Below are positions 45,332-54,544 of a stretch of DNA of 64,000 bases, one piece after another. Origin of the DNA: Moraxella sp. K1664 (GTDB lineage: Bacteria; Pseudomonadota; Gammaproteobacteria; Pseudomonadales; Moraxellaceae); the NCBI RefSeq assembly GCF_039693965.1, contig NZ_CP155576.1:1178001-1242000 (forward strand). Reading direction: 5' to 3'. Within the stretch, counting starts at the first letter, position 1. Every line of letters starts with the position of its first letter. A program made the translations under genes and the position numbers. Under the pieces are notes generated by a model. It was not told the DNA's origin. It saw nothing but the letters and a program-made list of their open reading frames with translations, and searched no databases.

Positions 45332-45930
45332 AGGGCGAACTCCGCTAAGTCTAGCACACGGTTTGCCCCTTGCATGGCTTGGTGGCTCGTGGCAAGGATT
45401 GCTCCGCCCATGTCTGCAAACTCACCCATGCGTTTTTCTAATTTGGCAACCATTGCCACATCTAGGGCGGTCAAAGGCTCATCAAGGAGCCATAAGGGGG
45501 CGTGGGTGGGGGTCATGATGAATAATCGTGCCAGTCCGATTCGTCTTTTTTGTCCTGCCGATAGCTGAATGCTGGACGTATCGCCCAAACCATATAGCCC
45601 GACCATGTCTAGGGCGGTATCAATGGTGTCATTATCCGCTTGTACGTCATACAGCGAAAACAAAAACCGTAAATTTTGGCTAACTGTCAAGGCAGGGCTA
45701 ATACCAAGCTGATGAGAGACGTACACCAGTGGGGATTTGCTTATCGTGCCATGCGTGGTGGGCAGTAGTCCTGCGATTTGGTTGAGTAGGGTGGTCTTGC
45801 CCAGTCCGTTTTCGCCGACCAGATGACACACATCGCCTGCGTGTAGGGTGAGATTGACATCATCGCACAAGATAAAATCGCCCCGTCCAATGGCGACTTG
45901 GTGTAGTTGTAGGATTACTGAATGGGTCAT
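45328..45930 (-). CDS. ccmA: Heme exporter ATP-binding protein CcmA
   Basis: A 200-residue ABC ATPase: Walker A LVGENGLGKTTLLNQIAG, signature QLSAGQKRRIGLARL, Walker B LWLLDEPLTALD, and H-loop AILATSHQAMQ. Translationally coupled to ccmB (ATGA overlap). Powers release of holo-CcmE in cytochrome c maturation. Confidence 0.94.
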   Translation of the reverse strand: MTHSVILQLHQVAIGRGDFILCDDVNLTLHAGDVCHLVGENGLGKTTLLNQIAGLLPTTHGTISKSPLVYVSHQLGISPALTVSQNLRFLFSLYDVQADNDTIDTALDMVGLYGLGDTSSIQLSAGQKRRIGLARLFIMTPTHAPLWLLDEPLTALDVAMVAKLEKRMGEFADMGGAILATSHQAMQGANRVLDLAEFAL

Positions 45931-46304
45931 GGGGCTGTTCTTGATTATAAAGTGTTATCATAGCAAATTTTGGGGGAAATTTGAATGTTATGTGGCGGAT
46001 TTGGCAAATTTTAAAATTTAGCCATTTAATAAAAACACATTTTTAAATTTATCCCATAAATTACGCAAAACCGTGATTGACCCACCACACCCAAAAGATT
46101 TTAATAATTAAAGATAAATTGAAAAATCCCCAAAAACCCCAAATAATGCTTTTTAATTCCCTTATTTTTTGTTATGCTAATTCTTGAAATACGTCCAAGA
46201 AATTTTAAAATTATTACAGACGCAATGATGTGTGGATGTAGGGGCGTGGTAATTATCAAGCTCGTTAGGTATACAACTTCTTAAAATACAATCAAGGCAA
46301 TCTT
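45931..46304. other. AT-rich intergenic region without a gene
   Basis: 374 bases between the divergent ccmA and the YbjN-like gene. Strongly A/T-rich with runs of A and T. A fragment GTAGGGGCGTGG at ~46239 is shared with GTAGGGGCGTGC at ~44600. No coding or RNA feature recognised. Confidence 0.5.
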
Positions 46305-46991
46305 ATGTTTAAAAAAATCAAAAGTCTATTTAAAAAACCCAAACCCGACACAAAAGCGGACACGACAGCGGATAACGTAGCGGACAAGGGGGCAGATACC
46401 CCAAAAACCGCCAAACCCAAACAAATCCTAACCGCCCCCACCGCCAAGCCCACATCGCACCCCATAACCTGCGATATCATGGCGTGGCTTGACAAACAAG
46501 ACTGGAAATACGACCACCGCCCACCCGATGACGGCGGACACACACATCATCTTATCATGGGCTTTACCGACCGTGAGAACGACTGGACGTGTGTGTTTCG
46601 TATCAACGAAGACAATCAGCTTGTCTCGGCATTTGGCATATTAGACGACAGCGTGCCTGTGAGTCATTATACCGCCATGCTCATGGAGATTGCCAAGATG
46701 AACATGAACGTGAGCTTTGGCGGGATTGAGTTTGACCCGACAGACGGCGAAGTGCGTGCCAAGATTGCCTTTGACGTGGAGTTTAATCCCTTAACCGACA
46801 AATCGCTTGGCTGTTATCTACAAGCTCTGGCAGGGCTTACCGAAGTGGCTCGGGGTATCATGACGCTTGTGCTGGCGGACGATGAGCCAAGCCAGTTTGC
46901 AGGGGATTATGTGGACGTGGGCGATGAGATAAAGGCGGTTGTGGACGATGAAAAGCGGACATTTTTTCTGCCCACCCACACCGCCCAATAA
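46305..46991 (+). CDS. YbjN-domain protein with charged N-terminal tail
   Basis: A 228-residue protein. The first ~60 residues are Lys/Asp/Ala/Pro-rich and look disordered (FKKIKSLFKKPKPDTKADTTADN). The rest has the YbjN-like alpha/beta layout: HHLIMGFTDRENDWTCVFRINEDNQLVSAFGIL, VPVSHYTAMLMEIAKMNMNVSFGGIEFDPTDGEVRAKIAFDVE, TEVARGIMTLVLAD. The fold resembles type III secretion chaperones; function unclear. The histone-deacetylase-family gene starts 3 bases later, so the two form an operon. Confidence 0.75.
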   Translation: MFKKIKSLFKKPKPDTKADTTADNVADKGADTPKTAKPKQILTAPTAKPTSHPITCDIMAWLDKQDWKYDHRPPDDGGHTHHLIMGFTDRENDWTCVFRINEDNQLVSAFGILDDSVPVSHYTAMLMEIAKMNMNVSFGGIEFDPTDGEVRAKIAFDVEFNPLTDKSLGCYLQALAGLTEVARGIMTLVLADDEPSQFAGDYVDVGDEIKAVVDDEKRTFFLPTHTAQ

Positions 46992-46994
46992 GCC

Positions 46995-47900
46995 ATGCTA
47001 AAAATCGCCCATTCGCCCCTATTTTGCCGTAGTGTGCCAGCGTCCCACCGCTTTCCTATGGCAAAATACGACCTAATTCCCCAAAAACTGCTTCAAGAAG
47101 GCGTTATCACGCCTGACAATCTGTTCCACCCCCAACTGCTCTCCGAGCAAGAAATCCTAACCACCCACACCGCTGATTATTGGCACAAATTAAAAACAGG
47201 CACGCTAACGGACAAAGAAATCCGCAAAATCGGACTGCCCATGTCCGCAGAACTTGTCAAACGAGAACGCTACATCACGCACGCCACCTATGAATGTGCC
47301 TTATATGCCAAAGAATACGGCATATCGCTGTCCACATCAGGAGGAACACATCATGGATTTGCAGGGCATGGCGAGGGCTTTTGTGTGTTTAATGATGTGT
47401 GCGTGGCGAGCAATCTACTGTTGGCACGGGGGCAAGCCAAACGCATTTTGAGCGTGGATTTGGACGTACATCAGGGTAATGGCAATGCGTCTATCATGGC
47501 ACATAACCCCCGTGTTTTTGTGTTTAGTATGCACGGCAAAAAGAACTATCCCTTTATCAAACCGCCGTCCGACCTAGACATAGAGCTTGATGACGGCACG
47601 GGCGATGATGAGTATTTGAGCGTGCTTGCGGGTACGTTGCCTAGGCTAATTCATGAGTTTTGTCCTGATTTTATCTTTTATCAGGCGGGTGTGGACGTGC
47701 TTGCTACCGATAAGCTCGGTAAGCTGTCGCTGTCCATGCAGGGCTGTCATGAGCGTGATGACATGGTGCTAAGTGTCGCCCACCGCTACGGCATACCTGT
47801 CGCTGTCGTCATGGGCGGGGGCTATTCGGACGATGTGGATACGGTGGTGGAGGGGCATTGTGGGGTGTTTAGGGTGGCAAGGGGGCTTGTTGGGGGTTAA
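46995..47900 (+). CDS. Histone deacetylase/AcuC-family zinc amidohydrolase
   Basis: A 301-residue arginase-deacetylase-fold protein: LSTSGGTHHGFAGHGEGFCVFND (the tandem active-site His), ILSVDLDVHQGNGNASIMA (zinc-ligand D and H), FIFYQAGVDVLATDKLGKLSLS (second zinc Asp) and VAVVMGGGYSDDV. Probable substrates are acetylated lysines or small acetylated amines. Co-transcribed with the YbjN-like gene. A weak hairpin (GCCAT/ATGGC, ~47971-47984) with T-rich tail follows. Confidence 0.9.
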   Translation: MLKIAHSPLFCRSVPASHRFPMAKYDLIPQKLLQEGVITPDNLFHPQLLSEQEILTTHTADYWHKLKTGTLTDKEIRKIGLPMSAELVKRERYITHATYECALYAKEYGISLSTSGGTHHGFAGHGEGFCVFNDVCVASNLLLARGQAKRILSVDLDVHQGNGNASIMAHNPRVFVFSMHGKKNYPFIKPPSDLDIELDDGTGDDEYLSVLAGTLPRLIHEFCPDFIFYQAGVDVLATDKLGKLSLSMQGCHERDDMVLSVAHRYGIPVAVVMGGGYSDDVDTVVEGHCGVFRVARGLVGG

Positions 47901-47998
47901 TCTGCTAAATTATTGACGTACATAACGTAAAAAATATTCGTATCAACGTGCACTATAATTCTCATTGATTGCCATTTCTATGGCTTTTTCTTTTACGG

Positions 47999-48820
47999 TT
48001 AAATCACACTGATTTGCTCACGGATTTTTTGTTTAAATTCATATTTTGATTCAAGTGTCATTGCTTGGTAACGCCTTTTGGATAATTTCAAAAATCTCAA
48101 TTCTTGTTCAATGCCAATATATTTCCTATCAAGCAATATTGACGCAATGCCTGTTGTGCCAGAACCTGAAAATGGATCTAAAATCAAATCGCCTTTTTGG
48201 GTAGATGATAATATAATACGAGACAAAAGACCGAGTGGTTTTTGAGTAGGGTGTTTACCTTGCATTTTCTCCCAAGAACCCACCGCAGGCAATCGCCATA
48301 TGTCTTTTTGTTGTTTATCGCCATTTAGTTTTTTCATCAAATCATAGTTAAAATAATGTGGTGTCTTAGAATGTTTTCTTGCCCAAATTATCCATTCACT
48401 TGAATAAGTAAAATAACGGCAAGAAAAATTGGGCGGTGGATTGGGTTTTTCCCAAGTTATCATATTTAATATTTTAAAATTATTCTCTTTTAATACTTGA
48501 CCAACAGTAAAAATATTATGGTGTGTGCCACTTACCCAAATAGTTCCATTATCTTTTAATAATCGTCTGGCTTGTGCTATCCATTCATGATTAAAATTAT
48601 AAATACTAGCTTCATTGTCATTTTTATCCCATTCGCCTTTATTAACCGATTGGATAATGCCATTTTTAAAAGTTAATCCATCATTGGATAAAAAATAGGG
48701 CGGATCGGCAAATATCATATCTATGGAATTGTCCTGAAAATGCGACATAATATCAATACAATTACCTTGATAAATATTAAAGTTTTTATCATCTGATTCA
48801 AAATAAGAATTTAGTTTCAT
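47999..48820 (-). CDS. mboC: GATC-specific DNA adenine methyltransferase, DpnA/MboC type
   Basis: A 273-residue DNA methyltransferase: catalytic motif IV in MIFADPPYFLSNDG and, later, SAM motif I in LILDPFSGSGTTGIASILLDRKYIGIE, i.e. beta-class order. GKHPTQKPLGLLSRII precedes motif I. The homologue in the DpnII system acts on single-stranded and double-stranded GATC and helps protect incoming DNA. Last gene of the three-gene operon; the ATG follows the endonuclease stop codon after one base. Length equals what I recall for MboC. AT-rich codon usage unlike its neighbours. Confidence 0.88.
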   Translation of the reverse strand: MKLNSYFESDDKNFNIYQGNCIDIMSHFQDNSIDMIFADPPYFLSNDGLTFKNGIIQSVNKGEWDKNDNEASIYNFNHEWIAQARRLLKDNGTIWVSGTHHNIFTVGQVLKENNFKILNMITWEKPNPPPNFSCRYFTYSSEWIIWARKHSKTPHYFNYDLMKKLNGDKQQKDIWRLPAVGSWEKMQGKHPTQKPLGLLSRIILSSTQKGDLILDPFSGSGTTGIASILLDRKYIGIEQELRFLKLSKRRYQAMTLESKYEFKQKIREQISVI

Positions 48821-48821
48821 T

Positions 48822-49664
48822 TTACCAATCCCTTATAACACCTTCGCTATTTATTTGCTCAACAAAATCATGCAAAGTATATAAATTATAAACACAAGGA
48901 ATGTGAGTATAGGCTTCTTGTAGTTTATTCTTGGCGGTTTTCCACCCTTGCCCATCGGTAATCCAAACAAATTCATACTGCGGATATTGATTGATTTTTG
49001 GGGCGACATCGGTATAAGCTCTGGCAACTTCATTTAACTTTGAGCCACCGCTATTATAATAATTGGTTTCAATCACATAAGTTTTTCTTTTGGTTTTGAT
49101 GACAAAATCAAATTGCTTAACATCAGCTCCTAGGCTTTCAATGTCTGTAAAAATGGTGTTTCTAACTTCTTTTTTATAATAAATGTCTGCATTGTCAAAT
49201 AATAATTGAACAGCTTTTGACATATTATCGCCACCACGATTTTTTCGGGCATTAGTATCTAAGCCTACTTCAATGCCAAACACATAATCAACCAAATTTT
49301 TGATGTTTTTATCTCTAAATACATCAGCAAGCCCTGTATTATTAAGAAAATCTATAATTTTATCCGCTGATTGAAAGTAGCTATTTAATGTTACCACTTG
49401 ACCTTGCTCATCTAGACTTTTCTTTTGTTCCTTTTTTCTAACGGCAATTAATATTTCTAAGATAGAAAACGCATTTGGACATTCTGCATATAATTCATAA
49501 ACTGCTTGTTTTAAATCATCTTTTCCTAATAAATAATTAAGCTGGTTTAAGTGAATCTCAATTTGAGCGACATTCTTTTTTACTTTATCAAAATCAGTAA
49601 AATAATCCAAAGTGGCATTGGTTTCTGACATACTATTTAAAAAATCATCAAATGCTAATTTCAT
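48822..49664 (-). CDS. mboB: Type II restriction endonuclease, DpnII/MboI family (GATC)
   Basis: The frame opens at 49694, but GGAG six bases before the ATG at 49664 and the family length favour a 280-residue product (MKLAFDDFLNSMS...). The DpnII-type nuclease core is visible: ESLGADVKQFDFVIKTKRKTYVIETNYYNSGGSKLNEVARAYTDVAPKI, a PD-(D/E)XK-like metal site (D in FDFVI, ExN in VIETN), and EFVWITDGQGWKTAKNKL. It should cut unmethylated GATC. It is placed between the two methyltransferase genes; the start lies one base after the mboA stop codon. Confidence 0.9.
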   Translation of the reverse strand: MKLAFDDFLNSMSETNATLDYFTDFDKVKKNVAQIEIHLNQLNYLLGKDDLKQAVYELYAECPNAFSILEILIAVRKKEQKKSLDEQGQVVTLNSYFQSADKIIDFLNNTGLADVFRDKNIKNLVDYVFGIEVGLDTNARKNRGGDNMSKAVQLLFDNADIYYKKEVRNTIFTDIESLGADVKQFDFVIKTKRKTYVIETNYYNSGGSKLNEVARAYTDVAPKINQYPQYEFVWITDGQGWKTAKNKLQEAYTHIPCVYNLYTLHDFVEQINSEGVIRDW

Positions 49665-49665
49665 A

Positions 49666-50550
49666 TTAAGCTCCATTGCTGACCATGATTTCATTTACCT
49701 TTTTGCGACCATTACTGTTGGCACTAATGGTGCGATTGGCTTGTACTCTCTCTATTTTAAAACCTTGATATAATTCGTCAAAAAATTCATCAGATGAATT
49801 GGTGTTTTTTGGATCGGAATTGCTTAATAAAAAATAATGACCTAATTCATCTATTTTTTTACAAAAATTAGCCAAGCGTTTTTGTTCGTTATCATCAAAT
49901 CCACTATCGGAATAAGAAGTAAAACTTGCGGTATCGCTGATTGGACGATAAGGCGGATCAAGGTAAAATAGGCAGGGAAAATTATTTGGCAAATGAGCCA
50001 AAACCAATTCAAAATCACCTGTTAGTATTTTGGTATTTTGTAGCTTTTTTGAAATATTTAAAATATTTTCTTTATCTACAAATGTTGGTTTTTTATAACT
50101 GCCAATGGGGACATTAAATTGATTGTTTTTATTAACACGATATAAGCCATTAAAAGCAGATTTATTTAAAAATATAAATAACCCTGCCTGTTCAATATTA
50201 TTACTGGTTCTTTGATTAAAAACATCTCTTTTGTGATAAAAATAAGGTTTTTTGCTTTCTAGATCTGTTAATTTATCATAGTGATTTTGTAAATTTTCAA
50301 TATATTCTATCAAATCATCAGGATTATTTTTAATGACTTGATACACATTGATTAAATCGGCATTGTAATCATTGATGATAAGCTGTTTTAGATGTGGCAA
50401 ATCGGACAATGCCCATAAGGACACCGCCCCACCACCAACAAAAGGCTCTACCAAACAAAAATCTTGTGAATAGACAAAATCAGGCAAGCGTTTTTGAATC
50501 TCATCAAGCAAAGAACTCTTACCGCCAGCCCATTTTATAAAAGGTTTCAT
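49666..50550 (-). CDS. mboA: GATC-specific DNA adenine methyltransferase, Dam/DpnM/MboA type
   Basis: A 294-residue alpha-class N6-adenine methyltransferase: [18 protein letters not shown] (motif X), [15 protein letters not shown] (motif I), [18 protein letters not shown] (Dam family), and [12 protein letters not shown] (motif IV DPPY). It protects host GATC sites. First gene of the operon. The whole 2.55-kb cassette is much richer in A/T than the flanking HDAC and valS genes, which points to acquisition by transfer. Confidence 0.92.
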   Translation of the reverse strand: MKPFIKWAGGKSSLLDEIQKRLPDFVYSQDFCLVEPFVGGGAVSLWALSDLPHLKQLIINDYNADLINVYQVIKNNPDDLIEYIENLQNHYDKLTDLESKKPYFYHKRDVFNQRTSNNIEQAGLFIFLNKSAFNGLYRVNKNNQFNVPIGSYKKPTFVDKENILNISKKLQNTKILTGDFELVLAHLPNNFPCLFYLDPPYRPISDTASFTSYSDSGFDDNEQKRLANFCKKIDELGHYFLLSNSDPKNTNSSDEFFDELYQGFKIERVQANRTISANSNGRKKVNEIMVSNGA

Positions 50551-50580
50551 TTATTTTTTCATCACTAAGTGGCATATTGG

Positions 50581-50609
50581 GCAAATAGATTATAAAATAA
50601 TCTATTTGC
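50581..50609. repeat. Perfect 13-bp inverted repeat between valS and the GATC R-M operon
   Basis: GCAAATAGATTAT (50581-50593), 3-base loop, ATAATCTATTTGC (50597-50609). It lies 12 bases after the valS stop codon on the minus strand and 31 bases before the mboA ATG. It could terminate valS or serve as an operator; there is no T-run. Confidence 0.75.
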
Positions 50610-50620
50610 CGTTATTGGGA

Positions 50621-53494
50621 TTACAAACTACTCAACTGCCCCACCTGCTTCTCAATCTCTCCAATTTGCCCGTTCAACTCCGCCAATTTCGCCTTTTCCG
50701 CTTCTACCACTTGGGCAGGAGCTTTGGCGACAAATCCTTCATTGGATAGCTTTTTACTAATTGCGTCCGCTTGGGCTTGCAGTTTTTCACGCACTTTATT
50801 TAGGCGGTTTAGCTCGGCGGTTGGGTCAATCAAGCCTTTCATCGGCACCAGCACTTTTAGCGAACCAATCAAGGCTTGTGATGACAATGGAATCTCGTCA
50901 TCATCGCCGACAATGGTTAGCGTTTCAACCTTAGCAAGGGCTTTAAACTGGCTTTCAATGCGTGCAAGGCTCGCTCTCTCTTCGTCCGTTACGCCTTGCA
51001 GTAGCACAGGCAGACGCACGGCATTGCCCAGTTTCATCTCGCCACGAATGTTTCGCACCGCACCGATAAGACTTTGTAGCCACGCCATGTCGCTTTCGGC
51101 TTGCTCGTCAATGCGTTCATCGTTTGGCACAGGGAATGGGGCAAGCATGATACTCTCGCCTGTCTGCCCAAGCATGGGGGCAAGCGTTTGCCAAATCTCT
51201 TCGGTGATAAACGGCATAATGGGGTGCGTCAAACGCAAAGCAACTTCCAGCACCGACAACAGCACACGGCGAATCTCCGCTTTACGCTCATCAGGCACGC
51301 TCTCATCGTTTAGGATAGGCTTGACAAGCTCCACATACCAGTCGCAGTATTCATTCCAAATAAAGTCATAAATCGCTTGGCTTGCCAAATCAAAACGATA
51401 CGTCTCAAACGCCAAATTCACCGCTTGCTCGCATTTTTGTAGTCGGCTTATTATCCATTTTTCGGACAACTCCCACAGCTCGGGGCGGGGCGTGTCGCTG
51501 ATTGGCTTACCTTCTACATTCATCAACACAAAACGAGTGGCGTTCCAAATCTTATTACAAAAGTTACGATACCCTTCCACACGTTTTAGGTCAAAATTGA
51601 TGTCTCGCCCTGTGCTAGCTAGGCTTGCAAAGGTAAAACGCACCGCATCTGTGCCATAGGCAAGAATGCCTTCGGGGAACTCTTTACGAGTGGCTTTTTC
51701 AATTTTAACCGCATCTTTGGGGTTCATAAGTCCCGTGGTGCGTTTTGCTACCAGACTTTCTAGGTCAATACTGTCAATCAAATCCAAGGGGTCAAGCACG
51801 TTGCCCTTAGATTTACTCATCTTTTGCCCTTCGCTATCACGCACCAAGCCATGCACATAGACGGTGTGAAATGGCACTTGTGGCTTGCCGTCCTTGTCCT
51901 TGACAAAATGCAAGGTCATCATAATCATACGGGCAACCCAAAAGAAAATGATGTCAAAGCCTGTAACTAGGACGCTTGTGGGGTGAAAGTTTTGTAAAAT
52001 GGCGTTGTCAAAGTCGGCATCTGTTCCTGTCCAGTCCAGCGTGCTAAACGTCCACAGAGCCGAGCTAAACCAAGTGTCCAACACGTCTTCATCTTGACGA
52101 AGGGGGGTGTCGCCCAAGCCATATTTAGCACGCACTTCATCTTCATCACGCCCCACATACACACCGCCATTATCATCATACCACGCAGGAATGCGATGAC
52201 CCCACCACAGCTGACGACTGATACACCAGTCTTGAATATCACGCATCCACGCCATGTACATATTGGTGTATTGCTCAGGGACGAATTTGATGTCGCCATT
52301 TTGCACCGCTTGAATGGCAGGCTCGGCAAGGGGGGCGATTTTGACGTACCATTGGTCGGTCAAAAGTGGCTCAACAATCACGCCAGAGCGGTCGCCACGG
52401 GGGGCTTTTAGGGTGTAGGGTTCAATTTTTTCAAGCCAGTTTTCGTTTTGGGCTTGCTCCACGAGTTTTTTACGAGCGACAAAACGGTCAAGCCCTGCAT
52501 ACTCACTAGGTGCGGTGATGTGGTCGGAGATTTGCTCGCCTGCTTTGGCAATAAAGTCAAATTCTGCCTTAACGTGTGCATTTTCATCAAAAATATTGAT
52601 GAGTGGCAGGTTGTGGCGTTTGCCAAGTTCATAGTCGTTAAAGTCGTGAGCAGGGGTAATTTTGACACACCCTGTGCCAAAGTCTTTTTCTACATAATCG
52701 TCCGCCACAATCGGCACTTCACGCCCCGTAATCGGTAGGACAATCGTTTTGCCAATCAAATGGGCGTAACGTTCATCTTCAGGGTGTACCGCCACGGCAC
52801 TATCACCAAGCAGGGTTTCAGGGCGTGTGGTCGCCACGACAAGGTAATTTTTACCGTCTTGGGTTGTCAAATTTTTGTCGGCAAAATAATATCTAAAATG
52901 CCACAAATTACCTTGCTCTTCTACGCTTTCTACTTCTAGGTCGGATAGGGCGGTGTGCAGTTTGCAGTCCCAGTTTACCAAGCGTTTGCCACGGTAAATC
53001 AAGCCTTCATCATGCAAACGGACAAAGACTTCTTTAACCACTTTGGATAAATCATCGTCCATGGTAAAGCGTTCACGAGACCAGTCCACGGACGAGCCAA
53101 GACGGCGGATTTGGCGAGTGATGTTGCCACCCGACTGCCCTTTCCATTCCCACACTTTTTCAATAAACTTCTCACGCCCCAAATCATGACGGCTAATGCC
53201 GTCTAAGCCCAGCTGACGCTCCACCACCATTTGCGTGGCGATACCAGCGTGGTCGGTACCTGGTTGCCATAGGGTGTTGTAGCCTTTCATGCGATGAAAG
53301 CGAGTCAGAGCGTCCATAATGGTGTTATTAAAGCCATGCCCCATATGGAGCGAGCCTGTTACGTTTGGCGGAGGAATGGCGATAGAGAAAGATTTTGGCT
53401 TATCAAGGGTGGGGCGAAAATAGCCCTTGTCTTCCCAAGTGGTGTACCATTTTTGTTCAAGTTCGGACGGGGTGTAGGTTGTGGGTAGGGTCAT
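50621..53494 (-). CDS. valS: Valyl-tRNA synthetase
   Basis: A 957-residue class I aminoacyl-tRNA synthetase: HIGH-type [24 protein letters not shown] in [19 protein letters not shown], an editing domain ([42 protein letters not shown]), ADFDN insertion, and a C-terminal coiled coil ([39 protein letters not shown]). No GATC site was seen in its 2.9 kb. Confidence 0.98.
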   Translation of the reverse strand: MTLPTTYTPSELEQKWYTTWEDKGYFRPTLDKPKSFSIAIPPPNVTGSLHMGHGFNNTIMDALTRFHRMKGYNTLWQPGTDHAGIATQMVVERQLGLDGISRHDLGREKFIEKVWEWKGQSGGNITRQIRRLGSSVDWSRERFTMDDDLSKVVKEVFVRLHDEGLIYRGKRLVNWDCKLHTALSDLEVESVEEQGNLWHFRYYFADKNLTTQDGKNYLVVATTRPETLLGDSAVAVHPEDERYAHLIGKTIVLPITGREVPIVADDYVEKDFGTGCVKITPAHDFNDYELGKRHNLPLINIFDENAHVKAEFDFIAKAGEQISDHITAPSEYAGLDRFVARKKLVEQAQNENWLEKIEPYTLKAPRGDRSGVIVEPLLTDQWYVKIAPLAEPAIQAVQNGDIKFVPEQYTNMYMAWMRDIQDWCISRQLWWGHRIPAWYDDNGGVYVGRDEDEVRAKYGLGDTPLRQDEDVLDTWFSSALWTFSTLDWTGTDADFDNAILQNFHPTSVLVTGFDIIFFWVARMIMMTLHFVKDKDGKPQVPFHTVYVHGLVRDSEGQKMSKSKGNVLDPLDLIDSIDLESLVAKRTTGLMNPKDAVKIEKATRKEFPEGILAYGTDAVRFTFASLASTGRDINFDLKRVEGYRNFCNKIWNATRFVLMNVEGKPISDTPRPELWELSEKWIISRLQKCEQAVNLAFETYRFDLASQAIYDFIWNEYCDWYVELVKPILNDESVPDERKAEIRRVLLSVLEVALRLTHPIMPFITEEIWQTLAPMLGQTGESIMLAPFPVPNDERIDEQAESDMAWLQSLIGAVRNIRGEMKLGNAVRLPVLLQGVTDEERASLARIESQFKALAKVETLTIVGDDDEIPLSSQALIGSLKVLVPMKGLIDPTAELNRLNKVREKLQAQADAISKKLSNEGFVAKAPAQVVEAEKAKLAELNGQIGEIEKQVGQLSSL

Positions 53495-53586
53495 GAGAGT
53501 ACCTTTAAATGCTTTGAATTGAATATAAAATAAAAACCCCTAATTTTACCGTAAAATTGGGGGTTTGGGAAAGGGTATTTTGATTT

Positions 53587-54147
53587 TCATGGATTAAAAG
53601 GGTTAAATAGTGCTAATTTATCAATACCATCAAAATCTTTGATGTTTCTTGGAACAACTGTCAAACCATTGGCAAGGGCAATGCTGGCAATCAATGCGTC
53701 TGCCATTAAAATAGGTCTGCCTTGCTTTTGGCGGTCGCTGATGACTTTGGCATAATGCTCGGCACTTTTGGTGCAAAATGACAATGTGTGATTTTCAAAT
53801 AATGCCAAAATCTCATCGGTGGCTTGGGATGGTTGTCGTTTTCTTTTGCCATCAGATAAATTTGCCACGCCATACAATAACTCAGCTTTGGTAATGGTGC
53901 TAATAAAAGCCGTGGGGTGCTGATTTAGCCAACGAATGACATTTAAATTAGGTTCTGGCTTATTTAATTCTGAAATAACATTAGTACACTCTGCAAAATG
54001 AAAAAGTGCTACGCTCTCCATTCATGGCGATCCCGTCAAGCCATAAAAGAAACCGAATTTTTGACGAGCTTAGGGCGAATGGTTTCCGTAGTAAAATTAA
54101 ATTTTGTTAGCTGTATCTAATAAATAGCTGACTGATAAATCATTCAT
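53587..54147 (-). pseudogene. vapC: vapC-type PIN toxin gene interrupted by a small insertion
   Basis: The toxin frame begins at an ATG (54147) overlapping the antitoxin stop codon (ATGA) and reads MNDLSVSYLLDT before meeting an insertion and a TAA. The rest resumes as TNVISELNKPEPN...; removing 53984-54112 (129 bp) restores one 143-residue frame with the PIN start YLLDTNVISE. An ORF starting inside the insert (54021) gives AECTNVISE, losing the first catalytic Asp. The later acidic motif RPILMADALIASIALANGL is intact. The toxin is probably inactive. Confidence 0.85.
53987..54112. mobile_element. 126-bp miniature insertion in vapC
   Basis: Bounded by GTA at 53984-53986 and GTA at 54113-54115, a 3-bp target duplication. 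Ends are imperfect inverted repeats: C-T-x-x-CAAAAT...CTACG on both sides (about 14 of 21 positions). Inside are short paired arms CCATTC/GAATGG, GTCAA/TTGAC and GAAACC/GGTTTC. No coding capacity. Contains one GATC. No second copy was seen in the window. Confidence 0.72.
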
Positions 54148-54383
54148 GACTCAATGTGTCTTGGGTGATCGGTGCGTTGCGGTAAACTAAGTTCAGGAAA
54201 ATCCGCCTTTGCAAAAATCAGATGAATACGCTCGCCCAAGCCCTGTGCTTGCGGTTTGTCCGTCATGGCTTGTACTGCTTTTTCGTAGGCACTCATCACG
54301 ATAAAATCATGCACACTTTGCCCTTGCTCTTTGGCGACTTGGGCGATGATTTGCTCGGTTTGGGGTGGTAGGTCTATAATCAT
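54144..54383 (-). CDS. vapB: VapB-type antitoxin
   Basis: A 79-residue protein: N-terminal MIIDLPPQTEQIIAQVAKEQGQSVHDFIVMSAYEKAV looks like the ribbon-helix-helix type of short VapB antitoxins, followed by a disordered toxin-binding tail. Its stop codon overlaps the start of the interrupted toxin by 4 bases, the standard coupled arrangement. It may now be functionless or act only as an autoregulator. Confidence 0.78.
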   Translation of the reverse strand: MIIDLPPQTEQIIAQVAKEQGQSVHDFIVMSAYEKAVQAMTDKPQAQGLGERIHLIFAKADFPELSLPQRTDHPRHIES

Positions 54384-54544
54384 GGCGTTCCCCTTTATTT
54401 TGGGTTGTTAGGGTGTATTGTATACCGATTAACTCCCCCTTGGCAATCTTGGCGGTACACTCGGATTGCCCGATTGGGGATGAAAAGATGACATTTACCC
54501 CGAAAATTTGCTAAAATAAGCGGTTATTTGCCTTGTTCTTTGTC

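Noticed and set aside
49665-49694. Longer endonuclease start at 49694
   Set aside because: The start at 49664 has a well-spaced GGAG, begins one base after the mboA stop codon and gives the family length.
53587-54021. Intact 144-residue PIN toxin starting at 54021
   Set aside because: Its first 13 residues come from an insertion, and the true start overlapping vapB is at 54147; treated as a disrupted gene.
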